Shown in pieces: positions 18,217-26,710 of a stretch of DNA of 64,000 nt. The translations under genes and the position numbers were made by a program. Location of the stretch: positions 4,810,378 to 4,874,377 of the forward strand of contig NZ_HG964497.1 in assembly GCF_000613125.1 (NCBI RefSeq), read 5' to 3'. The stretch is from Bacillus sp. EB01. Its GTDB lineage: Bacteria; Bacillota; Bacilli; Bacillales; Cytobacillaceae. Below the pieces are notes generated by a model that saw only the letters and a list, made by a program, of their open reading frames with translations, searched no databases and was not told the DNA's origin. Within the stretch, counting starts at the first letter, position 1; each line of letters opens with the position of its first letter.

Positions 18217-18246
18217 GCCTTTGAAGCATTGCTTCAGAGGCTTTTC
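18217..18246 (+). terminator. Terminator after yhgE
   Basis: Stem GCCTTTGAAGC / GCTTCAGAGGC (one G-T pair) with a 3-nt loop and TTTT, eight bases after the yhgE stop. Confidence 0.85.
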
Positions 18247-18263
18247 AAATTTTCTTTAAAGAG

Positions 18264-18292
18264 TTGCAGAAATTATCTGAACACAATATAAT
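18264..18292 (+). promoter_or_regulatory. Sigma-A promoter of the ABC-F leader
   Basis: TTGCAG (18264-18269) and TATAAT (18287-18292) are separated by exactly 17 bp. This predicts a start near 18299, about 34 bases before the leader ORF and 365 bases before the ABC-F gene. Confidence 0.72.
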
Positions 18293-18332
18293 AAGATGAA
18301 TATATTTTGGTTTTGAAGGAGGTGGAAATGAG

Positions 18333-18464
18333 ATGAACCGTTCTGTTGGATTGCATGGTCAATTTTTGGAATTTATCTATATTTGCCGTGCAATTTTTCA
18401 TGAAATTGCTTTTAACGGGATACGTATGCCCTTTTTTGCAATTGAATTGAACACAGACCGGTAA
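18333..18464 (+). CDS. 43-codon leader ORF before the ABC-F gene
   Basis: A short ORF (ATG at 18333, TAA at 18462-18464) has a near-perfect ribosome site, GAAGGAGGTGG, just before it. The peptide is hydrophobic and aromatic in its middle and ends in a polar AIELNTDR tail. It lies between a consensus promoter and an intrinsic terminator that precedes the ABC-F ATPase gene. By analogy with the leaders of inducible ABC-F antibiotic-resistance genes (for example vmlR and lsa/vga types), it is probably a sensor ORF where a drug-stalled ribosome changes RNA folding. No similarity of the peptide itself was recognised. A two-codon start-stop (ATGAGATGA) overlaps its beginning. Confidence 0.6.
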   Translation: MNRSVGLHGQFLEFIYICRAIFHEIAFNGIRMPFFAIELNTDR

Positions 18465-18510
18465 GAGATCTCTATTTCCTCCTCGATAATATAAAACTGT
18501 GGTTTACGTG

Positions 18511-18535
18511 GGTACACACTTTAGTTTTGTACCCT
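18511..18535 (+). other. Hairpin in the ABC-F leader
   Basis: GGGTACA pairs with TGTACCC across an 11-base loop, between the leader ORF and the attenuator. It may be part of the switch or a polymerase pause signal. Confidence 0.4.
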
Positions 18536-18582
18536 AATACTTCTGGATTCCAGGAGTCCAAGCCACTTGTTACTGTCGAAAG

Positions 18583-18614
18583 GCCATGGAAGGTAACTCT
18601 TCCATGGCTTTTTT
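18583..18614 (+). terminator. Attenuator terminator before the ABC-F gene
   Basis: A perfect 10-bp stem GCCATGGAAG / CTTCCATGGC with loop GTAACT is followed by six T. It lies after the leader ORF and 50 bp before the ABC-F start, so it should stop transcription from the leader promoter unless antiterminated. Confidence 0.85.
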
Positions 18615-18663
18615 GTGATATAGCCTCTTACCATTAAATCTTAATGACGAAAGGAAGAGGAAC

Positions 18664-20544
18664 ATGACCCTTTGCAGCATACAACAAATTTCAAAGATGT
18701 TTGGCGGAAATAAAATCTTTGAAGATTTGTCTTTTGAAATACAGGAGAAAGACAGGATTGGTTTAGTTGGCCGAAATGGAACCGGAAAGACTACCATCTT
18801 TAAGTTGATGGCGGATATTGAAACTCCAGATGAAGGCAGGATTCATATTAAAAGAGGGGCCAAGATAGGGTACCTCGCCCAAATCCCGCGATATCCTCAA
18901 GGAACAATAGGCTTGAAAGTATTGCAAACAGCATTTGGTGAAGTTTTGAAAACAGCAGACCGCCTCAGGGAGCTGGAAGTAGGGATGGCAAGTGAAACGG
19001 ACGATGTAAAATTATCTAAAGACATAGAAGAGTATGGCCGATTGCAGGATGAATTCATGCTTTCAGGTGGATACGAGATGGAAGCGGATATAGGAAAAGT
19101 TGCAAATGGGTTAGGAATAAGCGATTTGCTTCATACAGAATTCGGGCAATTAAGCGGGGGTGAGCAGACAAAGATTTGTCTGGGGTTAGTCCTCCTACAG
19201 AAACCGGATTTGCTTCTGCTAGATGAGCCGACGAACCACCTAGATATTCCCGCAGTAGAATGGCTGGAGGAATACCTGAAGGAGTATGATGGAACAATCA
19301 TCTGCATTTCGCATGATCGTTATTTTCTGGATAATGTAATAACAAGGGTTTTTGACCTTGAGGACGGAGAACTAACGGTTTACCATACGAATTATTCAGG
19401 TTTTTTAAAAGAAAAAGAGGAGAGGCTGCTGCAGGAGTTCCAGGCATACCAGGAGCAGCAGAAGAAGATAAAGAAGATGAAGGAGGCAATTAAGCGGCTC
19501 AGGGAGTGGGCAAACCAAGCTAATCCACCAAACGATGGTCTTCATAAACGGGCACGGAATATGGAACGGGCACTCGAACGGATGGAAAAATTAAAACGTC
19601 CAGTTCTGGATCGGAAGCAAATGGGCCTGGAATTTGAAATAACCGACCGGAGCGGAAAAGAAGTTTTTATCATGAAAAATGTTTCGAAGACATTTGGGGA
19701 GAAGCAATTGTTTAATGAAGCAAACCTTCTTGTTCACTACCTAGATCGGACCGCAATTGTAGGCCCGAACGGCACAGGCAAATCGACTATCATTAAAATG
19801 CTCCTTGATGAAGTGAAGCCGGAAAACGGAGAAGTTAAGCTTGGAAGCAATGTGAAGATAGGCTACCTCTCTCAGCATTTTACAATAGGCGATCCCAATA
19901 TGAGGCTGATTGATGTATTCCGTGACGAGGTTCATGTAAGCGAAGGAGAGGCACGCCACATTCTGGCAAAGTTTCTTTTTTACGGCCCGAATGTATTTCG
20001 CAAGGCAGGCCAATTAAGCGGTGGGGAGAAAATGAGGCTCCGGCTTGCCCAATTGATGCACCAGGACATTAACTTCCTGGTCCTTGACGAGCCGACAAAC
20101 CACCTTGATATTGATTCGCGCGAAGTCCTTGAGGACGCATTGGAAGAGTTCAAAGGGACCATTCTCGCTGTCTCCCATGATAGATATTTTTTAAATAAAC
20201 TTTTTAAAAAGACCTACTGGCTTCATAACCGAAAGCTTCATTATTTCGAAGGAGGCTATTCCTGGGCAAAAGAGAAACTTAATGAGCTCCATTCAAAAGA
20301 GGCTGCATTTAAGCCTGAGCAGCCGCAGCAAAAACCTGTTAAACAACGAGTACAAAAGCACCAGATAATGAGTCTGGATGAAGTAGAATCTATTCTTATC
20401 AAGGTAGAGGAGAAATTATCCTCTTTGGAAACACAATTGCTACTGGAGAAAGACCTTGGTGAGCTGCAAACGTTATTTCATGAAAAAGAAAAACTCGAGA
20501 CAGAACGCGAAACCCTCTATGAGCAACTCGAGGGATTACTATAG
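18664..20544 (+). CDS. ABC-F family ATPase (ribosome-acting, possible antibiotic-resistance factor)
   Basis: 626-aa protein with two ABC ATPase domains and no membrane segments. Domain 1 has Walker A GRNGTGKT (36-43), LSGGEQ and LLLLDEPTNHLD. Domain 2 has Walker A GPNGTGKST (about 365), LSGGEKMRLRLAQL and LVLDEPTNHLD. The linker between them (about 255-320) is charged and rich in Gln/Glu/Lys, as in proteins that reach into the ribosomal P-site region. A C-terminal coiled coil (about 560-626) follows. ABC-F proteins act on stalled or drug-bound ribosomes. The inducible leader upstream favours a resistance or stress function. The exact subfamily cannot be assigned by eye. ATG preceded by AGGAAGAGG. 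Confidence 0.88.
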   Translation: MTLCSIQQISKMFGGNKIFEDLSFEIQEKDRIGLVGRNGTGKTTIFKLMADIETPDEGRIHIKRGAKIGYLAQIPRYPQGTIGLKVLQTAFGEVLKTADRLRELEVGMASETDDVKLSKDIEEYGRLQDEFMLSGGYEMEADIGKVANGLGISDLLHTEFGQLSGGEQTKICLGLVLLQKPDLLLLDEPTNHLDIPAVEWLEEYLKEYDGTIICISHDRYFLDNVITRVFDLEDGELTVYHTNYSGFLKEKEERLLQEFQAYQEQQKKIKKMKEAIKRLREWANQANPPNDGLHKRARNMERALERMEKLKRPVLDRKQMGLEFEITDRSGKEVFIMKNVSKTFGEKQLFNEANLLVHYLDRTAIVGPNGTGKSTIIKMLLDEVKPENGEVKLGSNVKIGYLSQHFTIGDPNMRLIDVFRDEVHVSEGEARHILAKFLFYGPNVFRKAGQLSGGEKMRLRLAQLMHQDINFLVLDEPTNHLDIDSREVLEDALEEFKGTILAVSHDRYFLNKLFKKTYWLHNRKLHYFEGGYSWAKEKLNELHSKEAAFKPEQPQQKPVKQRVQKHQIMSLDEVESILIKVEEKLSSLETQLLLEKDLGELQTLFHEKEKLETERETLYEQLEGLL

Positions 20545-20575
20545 GCATAGCTGCCAAATTAAATAGGACAAAATT

Positions 20576-20612
20576 AACAAAGAGGCTATCCATTGGGCAG
20601 CCTCTTTGTTAT
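20576..20612. terminator. Bidirectional terminator between ABC-F gene and ythB
   Basis: Arms AACAAAGAGGCT and AGCCTCTTTGTT pair perfectly. The convergent genes end on either side (20544 and 20616), so the hairpin can serve both. Confidence 0.75.
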
Positions 20613-20615
20613 GGT

Positions 20616-21674
20616 CTAGGATTTGCTTGGATCTTCCCGCTTTTGGCGTAAATATTTTTTATCATGCATGAACAAACTCCAAAAATATACAAAGCCCGGG
20701 AAGAGAATGGCGAAGCCGACTATATATGTGGCAAAAACAGCCCTGAATGAATTTGGATCGGTAAACGCAGAATGAATCGTCACATCAGGATAGACGAGAT
20801 ATGGCAAATGCGCTTTACCATACACATAGCTTGCCACCAGGTACTGTCCTGTTATCGCGATAACTGCAAGCCGAGGCATTCCAATCACTTTTTTCCCATC
20901 CTTTAAAGAGGGAAGGAAAAGAGCAAGCCCGCCTAGCAGGAAGAATCCAAATGAAAGAAATAGCAAAGGAAGGTAATCGAGCATTCTTTCGTAAAGCCAG
21001 CCTACTTCTCTTTCAAGAGTAATCATGATGGCAAGGGTCATAACCAGGGAAACAGGGCCCATAATGAGTGCATCACGTCTATATACGTTATAGGCCTCCA
21101 TTTCATTTGATACTTTTGAATAATCCGCTAGCAAGAGAGATGATAAAAAGAGAGTAGAGCTGATTGCAAAAGCAAAAAACGCATACTCGTTCGGGCTTGT
21201 AAAAAGACGAACAAGGTTAAGTGTCTGACGGCCTCCTTCAAGGGTATCGATGTATTGGCCATGGGTAATCGGCAAAACACTTATCAGAAGTCCCGGTATC
21301 AAGAAACCGCATATACCAGAAACATATGTCAAAGGCTTCCTGTACTCTTCAGCAATATTTGAGAATACAAGAAACGCGCTCCTTAAAGCAAGTAACGCAA
21401 GTATTATGCTCCCTGGAATAAGCAATACAGTTCCGAGCGTATAGGCTCCCCTTGGAAACAGGCTGTATACTGCAATAACCAGAGCAACAATAAAGGTATT
21501 CGTAACTTCCCATGTCGGGGACAAATATCGGTTGGCAATATTCGTTGCCTTTGTTTTTGGTTTATTGATGTAAATCATTGACCAGAAGCCTGCCCCAAAG
21601 TCCATGGTTGCCATGACGGCATAGATAAAGACAAAACCCCAGAGGATGGTAATTGCTATATAGGCATCAACCAT
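20616..21674 (-). CDS. ythB: Cytochrome bd oxidase subunit II
   Basis: 352-aa integral membrane protein, the second subunit of a menaquinol oxidase of the cytochrome bd type that reduces oxygen to water. It is hydrophobic throughout with about eight or nine helices, including the N-terminal ILWGFVFIYAVMATMDFGAGF helix typical of CydB. It follows ythA by 11 bases on the minus strand and is surely co-transcribed with it. Sequence style matches the B. subtilis YthB branch rather than the main CydB. The neighbouring menaquinone genes supply its electron donor. Confidence 0.9.
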   Translation of the reverse strand: MVDAYIAITILWGFVFIYAVMATMDFGAGFWSMIYINKPKTKATNIANRYLSPTWEVTNTFIVALVIAVYSLFPRGAYTLGTVLLIPGSIILALLALRSAFLVFSNIAEEYRKPLTYVSGICGFLIPGLLISVLPITHGQYIDTLEGGRQTLNLVRLFTSPNEYAFFAFAISSTLFLSSLLLADYSKVSNEMEAYNVYRRDALIMGPVSLVMTLAIMITLEREVGWLYERMLDYLPLLFLSFGFFLLGGLALFLPSLKDGKKVIGMPRLAVIAITGQYLVASYVYGKAHLPYLVYPDVTIHSAFTDPNSFRAVFATYIVGFAILFPGFVYFWSLFMHDKKYLRQKREDPSKS

Positions 21675-21685
21675 CAGTCAACCTC

Positions 21686-23047
21686 CTATGTGTTTGAACT
21701 GAACAGCTGTTCATCCGGATTTTCAGCACGGTCGAGATCCCGTTGAACGGGATTTTTTTTGAAAAAATAGAGCAAAACAAAAATTGCGGCCGCTCCCAAG
21801 ATGACATATACACTTGAAAACAGTATATATAGCGGCCCAAGATTTGTCTGAGTTGTCACTGATTCGGCGGTAGTAAGCATCCTATAAATGTTCCATGGCT
21901 GACGGCCTGTGCAGGCGAAGATCCAGCCCAATTCAATTGCGAGAATAGCGAGAGGTCCAGAAGCCACATATGACCAGAGCAGCCATTTCGGATATTTCGG
22001 CTTTTTTAATATTTTTTTCCAGAAGAGGCCGAATAATGATATTGCGATTAAAAATGTACCTATGAAAACCATTCCATTGAACAGTGTGTGGATAAACAGA
22101 GGCGGCCATTCCTCCTCAGGCCATTCATTCAGCCCTTTCACAACAGTGCCGAAATTATTACCTGCAAGGAAGCTTAGCGCCCATGGGATTTCAACGCCGT
22201 ATTTGACCTCTTTGGTTTCAGGGTCTACAACACCGCCAATCGCAAGTGGAGCATGGGATTGGGTCTCAAATAATCCTTCAGCTGCCGCAAGCTTCTCTGG
22301 CTGGTATTCATGGAGCATTTGGGCAGATTCATGCCCGTTAACTGCAGTAAGGAGTGAAAACACTGCACCTACCACAAGTGACAGGAAAAGGGCTTTTTGG
22401 TGGAACTTATAAATTCTTGAGCCGTATTCCACTCGCATCATTTTAAAGCCAGCGACCATTGCTACCACAAATGCACCAACAACATAAGCTGAAAGGGCGA
22501 CATGCCCTGCAGTTACGAAAAAGCTTGGGTTGAAAAAAGCAGCCCATGGGTCAACATTTACAATCTCACCGTTCACAATGTCGAAGCCTGCAGGAGTTCC
22601 CTGAAAGGCGTGAACATTGGTTATTAGGACAGCAGAGGCAAGTGCACCGAGGGCTACTAAAGTAAGGCTTGCAATCCGCATCCACGGTTTGATTCGTTCA
22701 GCTGCATACACATAGATCGACATAAACAAGGCTTCGACAAAAAAAGCGTAAATTTCAATTTGAAATGGTAGAGCCATCACCCTGCCGATGACTTCCATAA
22801 ATCCAGGCCATAGCAAAGAAAGCTGCACACCGGCAATCGTGCCAGTCGGGATGCCGACTCCGAGCAGGACTGCAAATGCTTTAGTCCAGCGTTTGGCCAT
22901 GACAACATATTCAAGGTCCTTTGTCCGTTGATATTGAAGTTCGGCCAACAGAATCATAAGTGGCAGACCAACCCCAATTGTGGCATGGATTATATGGAAT
23001 CCCATAGTAGTGCCAAATAGGGACCTCGCAATCGTTAAGTCACTCAT
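21686..23047 (-). CDS. ythA: Cytochrome bd oxidase subunit I
   Basis: 453-aa haem-carrying subunit. The N-terminal helix contains His18 and His21 (GFHIIHATIG), a likely haem ligand region. Other marks are the GTFIAGVQL-like stretch GIPTGTIAGVQLSLLWPGF and the GRQPW motif (CTGRQPWNIYRML) near residue 380, diagnostic for bd-type oxidases. The quinol loop is of the short type seen in Firmicutes. It is the first gene of the two-gene minus-strand operon and has a GGGAGAATACA ribosome site before its ATG. Confidence 0.92.
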   Translation of the reverse strand: MSDLTIARSLFGTTMGFHIIHATIGVGLPLMILLAELQYQRTKDLEYVVMAKRWTKAFAVLLGVGIPTGTIAGVQLSLLWPGFMEVIGRVMALPFQIEIYAFFVEALFMSIYVYAAERIKPWMRIASLTLVALGALASAVLITNVHAFQGTPAGFDIVNGEIVNVDPWAAFFNPSFFVTAGHVALSAYVVGAFVVAMVAGFKMMRVEYGSRIYKFHQKALFLSLVVGAVFSLLTAVNGHESAQMLHEYQPEKLAAAEGLFETQSHAPLAIGGVVDPETKEVKYGVEIPWALSFLAGNNFGTVVKGLNEWPEEEWPPLFIHTLFNGMVFIGTFLIAISLFGLFWKKILKKPKYPKWLLWSYVASGPLAILAIELGWIFACTGRQPWNIYRMLTTAESVTTQTNLGPLYILFSSVYVILGAAAIFVLLYFFKKNPVQRDLDRAENPDEQLFSSNT

Positions 23048-23126
23048 TGTATTCTCCCTTTCAAAAATTACATAGCTTCAGTGTTCACCAAAGTGGGAGA
23101 TTTTACACAATTTTTCAGGATATGAA

Positions 23127-23157
23127 AAATCACCCTATCCATTGGGACAGGGTGATC
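23127..23157. terminator. Terminator after the zinc-binding lipoprotein gene
   Basis: ATCACCCTATCC pairs with GGACAGGGTGAT around ATTG, with one wobble. The minus-strand tail is TTTTTC. It lies just past the stop of the gene ending at 23165. Confidence 0.75.
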
Positions 23158-23164
23158 TTGATGT

Positions 23165-24121
23165 TTAATTCATTGCTTTCTCAAGGGTTTTTAGATTTTG
23201 TTCCATGAGGGTAAAATAGGTTTCTTTGTTTTTAATATCCTTATCCGTCAATGTTGAGAGGTTATGGACTTTGAGAAGCTCTGCATCTGTTTCTGCCGCA
23301 ATAGTTTCAGCAAGCTTAGAGGTCACGTTTTGCTCAACAAGGATGTAGTGAATATCATACTTATTAATAGTCGCAATAATTTTTTCCATATCCTTTTGGG
23401 TAGGTTCGCTGGAAGTGGACATCCCGGCAATTGAAATTTGTTCGATCCCGTATCTGGATTCCCAATAACCGAATGCTGCATGGGAAACAATTATTTTATT
23501 CAATTTTGCATTAGAGGCTGTTTCCTTAAAGCTTTGATCGAGTTTGTCGAGTTCCCCAATCAATTCATTATAATTCTGATCAAACTCAGTGCTCAAATCC
23601 GGCTTCTGTTTTGAAAGCGCATCTTTAATTGATTTTGCGAGCTCCTTGGCATAAATGGGATCCAGCCAAACGTGGGGATCAACATCTCCATGGTTATGAG
23701 CATCTTCATTTTCTTCAGTTTCTTCTTGTTCTGCGTGTTCTTCATGCCCGGATTCCTGGCTGCTTTCTGGATGAATATCCTTTGCTGCAGGAATCATCTG
23801 TACATTTTCATTTTCAAGAGTGGATTTTGCTTTGTTAACGAAACCCTCCAATCCAAATCCGATATAAAAGAACAAATCAGATTCAGCCAAGGCAATCATA
23901 TCCTTTTGGGAGGGCTCAAACGAGTGTTCATCTGCCCCTGGTGGGTAAATCGTATGGACTTCAGCATGTTCACCCGCAATTCTTGCTGCGAAGTACTGCA
24001 AAGGAAAAACAGTTGTGTAAATGGTTAGTGCATCTTTATTATTCTTTTGTACCGCGTCACCGCCATTGCCGCAGCCGGCAAGTAGTATAACTGTTATTAA
24101 TACCGCAAGAATTTTTTTCAT
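23165..24121 (-). CDS. Zinc ABC transporter substrate-binding lipoprotein (ZnuA/AdcA type)
   Basis: 318-aa extracellular lipoprotein of the cluster-9 metal-binding family. The signal peptide ends in the lipobox LLAGC (Cys17). A Zn-family His-rich acidic loop (HEEHAEQEE ... DAHNHGDVDPHVW) lies around residues 125-155, and metal-binding histidines occur in GADEHSFEPS and SHAAFGYW. The His-rich loop and two Zur-like boxes upstream argue for zinc rather than manganese. No permease or ATPase gene is adjacent, so it must work with a transporter encoded elsewhere. The ATG has a CTGGAGGC ribosome site. Confidence 0.88.
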   Translation of the reverse strand: MKKILAVLITVILLAGCGNGGDAVQKNNKDALTIYTTVFPLQYFAARIAGEHAEVHTIYPPGADEHSFEPSQKDMIALAESDLFFYIGFGLEGFVNKAKSTLENENVQMIPAAKDIHPESSQESGHEEHAEQEETEENEDAHNHGDVDPHVWLDPIYAKELAKSIKDALSKQKPDLSTEFDQNYNELIGELDKLDQSFKETASNAKLNKIIVSHAAFGYWESRYGIEQISIAGMSTSSEPTQKDMEKIIATINKYDIHYILVEQNVTSKLAETIAAETDAELLKVHNLSTLTDKDIKNKETYFTLMEQNLKTLEKAMN

Positions 24122-24135
24122 AATATGCCTCCAGT

Positions 24136-24156
24136 AAATCGTAGCAATTCCGATTT
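24136..24156. promoter_or_regulatory. Zur box 1 (zinc uptake regulator site)
   Basis: The 21-mer beginning AAATCGTAG and ending TTCCGATTT is an inverted repeat close to the Bacillus Zur consensus AAATCGTAATnATTACGATTT. It lies 15 bp upstream of the znuA-like start codon. Confidence 0.7.
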
Positions 24157-24177
24157 GAAAAATAAAAAAATATAAGT

Positions 24178-24198
24178 AATGCGTAATGATTCCGATTT
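24178..24198. promoter_or_regulatory. Zur box 2
   Basis: On the minus strand this 21-mer reads AAATCGGAATCATTACGCATT, which matches most positions of the Zur consensus. It is centred 42 bp from box 1, so two Zur dimers could flank the promoter. Confidence 0.6.
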
Positions 24199-24333
24199 AT
24201 CGACTTGATTATAATACATAAATTATAGAATGAAAGCAAGTGAAAATTGGTCATCCATAAAAAAATCATGTATTCTTATAAAGGTGCAAAATAATTGCAC
24301 GCTTATCTTATGTTTAGGAAAGGTGAAAAAGAC

Positions 24334-24891
24334 ATGGACAAACTGAATGAAATTCTTGAATACAATAAGCACTTTGTCGAAAACAAAGAATATGAAAAAT
24401 TTCAAACGACGAAATTCCCAAATAAGAAGGCAGTCATTCTAACATGTATGGATACTCGCCTGCTTGAACTATTACCAAAAGCAATGAATTTATCGAATGG
24501 TGATGTAAAATTAATTAAAAACGCTGGTGCATTGATTGCCCATCCATTTGGAAGTATTATGCGAAGCATTTTGGTGGCAGTTTATGAGCTGCAAGCTGAC
24601 GAGGTATTCGTCATCGGCCATTATGACTGTGGCATGAATTCATTGAAGGCGGAAACAATGATGGAGAAAATGAAGGCAAGGGGAGTCAAACAGGAAACCC
24701 TCGACACTCTCGATTATTCCGGGATTGAAATCACTAGTTGGCTTCATGGATTTGACAATGTGACCGAAAGTGTGAAACATAGTGTCGAGACAATAAAAAA
24801 ACATCCACTTATGCCAGCAGATGTTAATGTACACGGTCTCGTCATCGATCCGGAGACAGGCAGACTTGATTTGGTTGTAGAGGGCTATTAA
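24334..24891 (+). CDS. ytiB: Beta-class carbonic anhydrase YtiB
   Basis: Interconverts CO2 and bicarbonate in the cytoplasm. The 185-aa protein has the beta-class zinc site: Cys and Asp-Arg dyad in LTCMDTRL (near residue 38) and His-x2-Cys in GHYDCGM. Its length suits the short cab-type branch. The frame is open 13 codons upstream, but the ATG at 24334 has AGGAAAGGTG before it and fits the family. In B. subtilis, ytiB is also close to Zur-controlled genes. Confidence 0.9.
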   Translation: MDKLNEILEYNKHFVENKEYEKFQTTKFPNKKAVILTCMDTRLLELLPKAMNLSNGDVKLIKNAGALIAHPFGSIMRSILVAVYELQADEVFVIGHYDCGMNSLKAETMMEKMKARGVKQETLDTLDYSGIEITSWLHGFDNVTESVKHSVETIKKHPLMPADVNVHGLVIDPETGRLDLVVEGY

Positions 24892-24892
24892 A

Positions 24893-25153
24893 TTATTGCT
24901 GGTGCTTATGATCGGCATGCTTGCGGAAACCAGGCCATTGCTCAGGGACTGGGTCAACTCCCCCGGGATGGAGAGGATGGCATCTTAGGATTCTTTTTAT
25001 GGTCAGATATCCGCCCTTAAAAGCCCCGAATTGCCTGATCGCCTCCAGACCGTAGCTTGAGCAGGTAGGATAGAATCGGCAGCTCGGTGGTTTGAGGGGA
25101 GAGATGGCTTTTTGATAGAACCGGATAAGCCCAATGAATAATTTTTTAAACAT
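24893..25153 (-). CDS. ytjA: YidD, membrane protein insertion efficiency factor
   Basis: 86-aa protein with the YidD signature: an N-terminal amphipathic helix ([19 protein letters not shown]), then [12 protein letters not shown] and the [17 protein letters not shown] block. YidD assists the YidC insertase. It converges on ytiB with one base between the stops and no terminator visible between them. Confidence 0.93.
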   Translation of the reverse strand: MFKKLFIGLIRFYQKAISPLKPPSCRFYPTCSSYGLEAIRQFGAFKGGYLTIKRILRCHPLHPGGVDPVPEQWPGFRKHADHKHQQ

Positions 25154-25338
25154 ATAAATAATCTCCTTGGCTCTAAACTAACAATGGTTTACTAGAGAAT
25201 AAGCAATTATATATTTTCTTTTCCTACTCTACCACAACAGGGAAAGAATCGTCTAAAAGGTGAATTTCCTTAAAAGTAGATGAAAATAGTCGGATTTTAT
25301 GATATGATACTAGGAAAAGGAAAAAAGGAGTGACATTC

Positions 25339-25812
25339 ATGCCTTCAGTTGAAAGTTTTGAACTTGATCACGATGCAGTTAAAGCCCCTTATGTGCGCCA
25401 CTGTGGTGTTCACAAGGTAGGCAGCGACGGTGTTGTTAATAAATTTGATATTCGTTTTTGCCAGCCAAACAAACAAGCAATGAAGCCAGATTCAATTCAT
25501 ACACTTGAGCACTTGCTTGCTTTTAATATCCGTAAGCATTCCGAGAAATATGACCATTTTGACATTATTGATATTTCTCCAATGGGGTGCCAAACTGGCT
25601 ACTATCTTGTTGTCAGCGGTGAACCGACAGTTGAAGAAATTATTGACTTGCTTGATGCTACAATGAAGGAAGCTGTGGAAATTACGGATATTCCGGCCGC
25701 GAATGAAAAACAATGCGGACAGGCAAAGCTGCATGACCTTGAAGGTGCGAAGAAGTTAATGCGCTTCTGGCTGACACAAAGCAAAGAAGATCTTAAACAA
25801 GTATTTGCTTAA
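25339..25812 (+). CDS. luxS: S-ribosylhomocysteine lyase LuxS
   Basis: Cleaves S-ribosylhomocysteine to homocysteine and the AI-2 precursor, part of the activated methyl cycle that links to MetK in this window. The 157-aa protein has metal ligands His54 and His58 (HTLEH) and Cys126 (QCGQ), the catalytic Cys84 (MGCQTG) and Glu57. The start chosen is the ATG at 25339 with AAAAGGAG before it; a TTG three codons upstream is less likely. Confidence 0.97.
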   Translation: MPSVESFELDHDAVKAPYVRHCGVHKVGSDGVVNKFDIRFCQPNKQAMKPDSIHTLEHLLAFNIRKHSEKYDHFDIIDISPMGCQTGYYLVVSGEPTVEEIIDLLDATMKEAVEITDIPAANEKQCGQAKLHDLEGAKKLMRFWLTQSKEDLKQVFA

Positions 25813-25831
25813 ATTAAATCTTAAATAATAG

Positions 25832-25867
25832 AAAAAGAGGCTTTCCACGATGGAAACGCCTCTTTTT
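25832..25867. terminator. Bidirectional terminator between luxS and ytzI
   Basis: AAAAAGAGGC and GCCTCTTTTT form the outer stem and TTTCCA / TGGAAA an inner one. The symmetric A and T tracts let it end both convergent transcripts. Confidence 0.88.
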
Positions 25868-25882
25868 GTGTATTGAAACCTA

Positions 25883-26041
25883 TTAATTCCGTGGTTCCCT
25901 CTCCTGATGGGCTTCAACAGTGGAAGCTTGGTCGACAGGGTCGACCGTATGCTTAAAGCCATAAGCCTTAGATGTTGTAATGACTGCCAAAGCGATAACT
26001 GCGAAAATAATAATGAAAGAAATTACCATAATTATGACCAT
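25883..26041 (-). CDS. ytzI: YtzI family small membrane protein
   Basis: 52-aa protein: one membrane helix (IIMVISFIIIFAVIALAVI) followed by a polar tail rich in Glu and His. The frame is open up to 26110, but AAGGGGG six bases before the ATG at 26041 marks that start. Position beside luxS matches B. subtilis ytzI. Function unknown. Confidence 0.75.
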   Translation of the reverse strand: MVIIMVISFIIIFAVIALAVITTSKAYGFKHTVDPVDQASTVEAHQEREPRN

Positions 26042-26199
26042 TCCCATCCCCCTTACCGTTACTCTTACTTCCATTTTACCATAAGGCATTCGGCCTTTGG
26101 GAGAAGTCATAAAATCAGTATTTTTGTTCAGTTAAAAGCAATAAACGAAAAAAAGAGCCCCTCTTTAGGCCCTTCTTAACCCAACCCCTATGTAATAAT

Positions 26200-26454
26200 C
26201 TAATGTATATTCCTAGGATGAAAGCCTGTCGGCCGTTGTCCATATTCATCCTTGGCGAACTTGCCCTTAAGGCTCTCAATTAAGTAAATGCCCATTAAAT
26301 TATACAATTCTTGTTTATCCATTTCCTGAATCAGCGCCAACAAATCTTCGTGGCTCATTTCCTCAAGAAAGGCGAAGGCAAGCATATCGATATCCTCTTC
26401 GTCTCCGGTAAGCTTGTTGCGGTATAATTCGTAAAGCTCATCAACCAATTTCAC
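26200..26454 (-). CDS. Small conserved acidic protein (DUF6154-like)
   Basis: 84-aa cytoplasmic protein with KLVDELYELYRNKLTGDEED at the start and two predicted helices. It resembles a small Bacillaceae family (DUF6154) that I recall only by pattern. The GTG at 26454 is chosen because GGAGGTG lies six bases before it; the GTG three codons upstream would overlap that site. Role unknown. A possible weak terminator lies near 26153-26175. Confidence 0.7.
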   Translation of the reverse strand: MKLVDELYELYRNKLTGDEEDIDMLAFAFLEEMSHEDLLALIQEMDKQELYNLMGIYLIESLKGKFAKDEYGQRPTGFHPRNIH

Positions 26455-26710
26455 AACATTCACCTCCAGACAAGAGAAATTTTTTATAAAGTGAAATAGG
26501 CTACTTCTGCCGTTATCTCTATACTAATTAAATACCCTTTGCATCGAAAAGTATTCCTTTAGTTTGAAGCATCATTTCTTATTTTAAACAATCTATGGCT
26601 TTAGTGGTTAAAAAATGATTAAAAGTATAAAAAAATATTGTTGAGGGATACAAAGATAAACGGGTTTGCAATTCCGCTGCATACATTCAGGCAGGGAGGG
26701 TTTGACAATC

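Noticed and set aside
24210-24235. PerR or Fur-like box (TTATAATACATAAATTATA)
   Set aside because: The spacing and symmetry do not fit the TTATAATnATTATAA consensus; the Zur-like sites next to it explain the region better.
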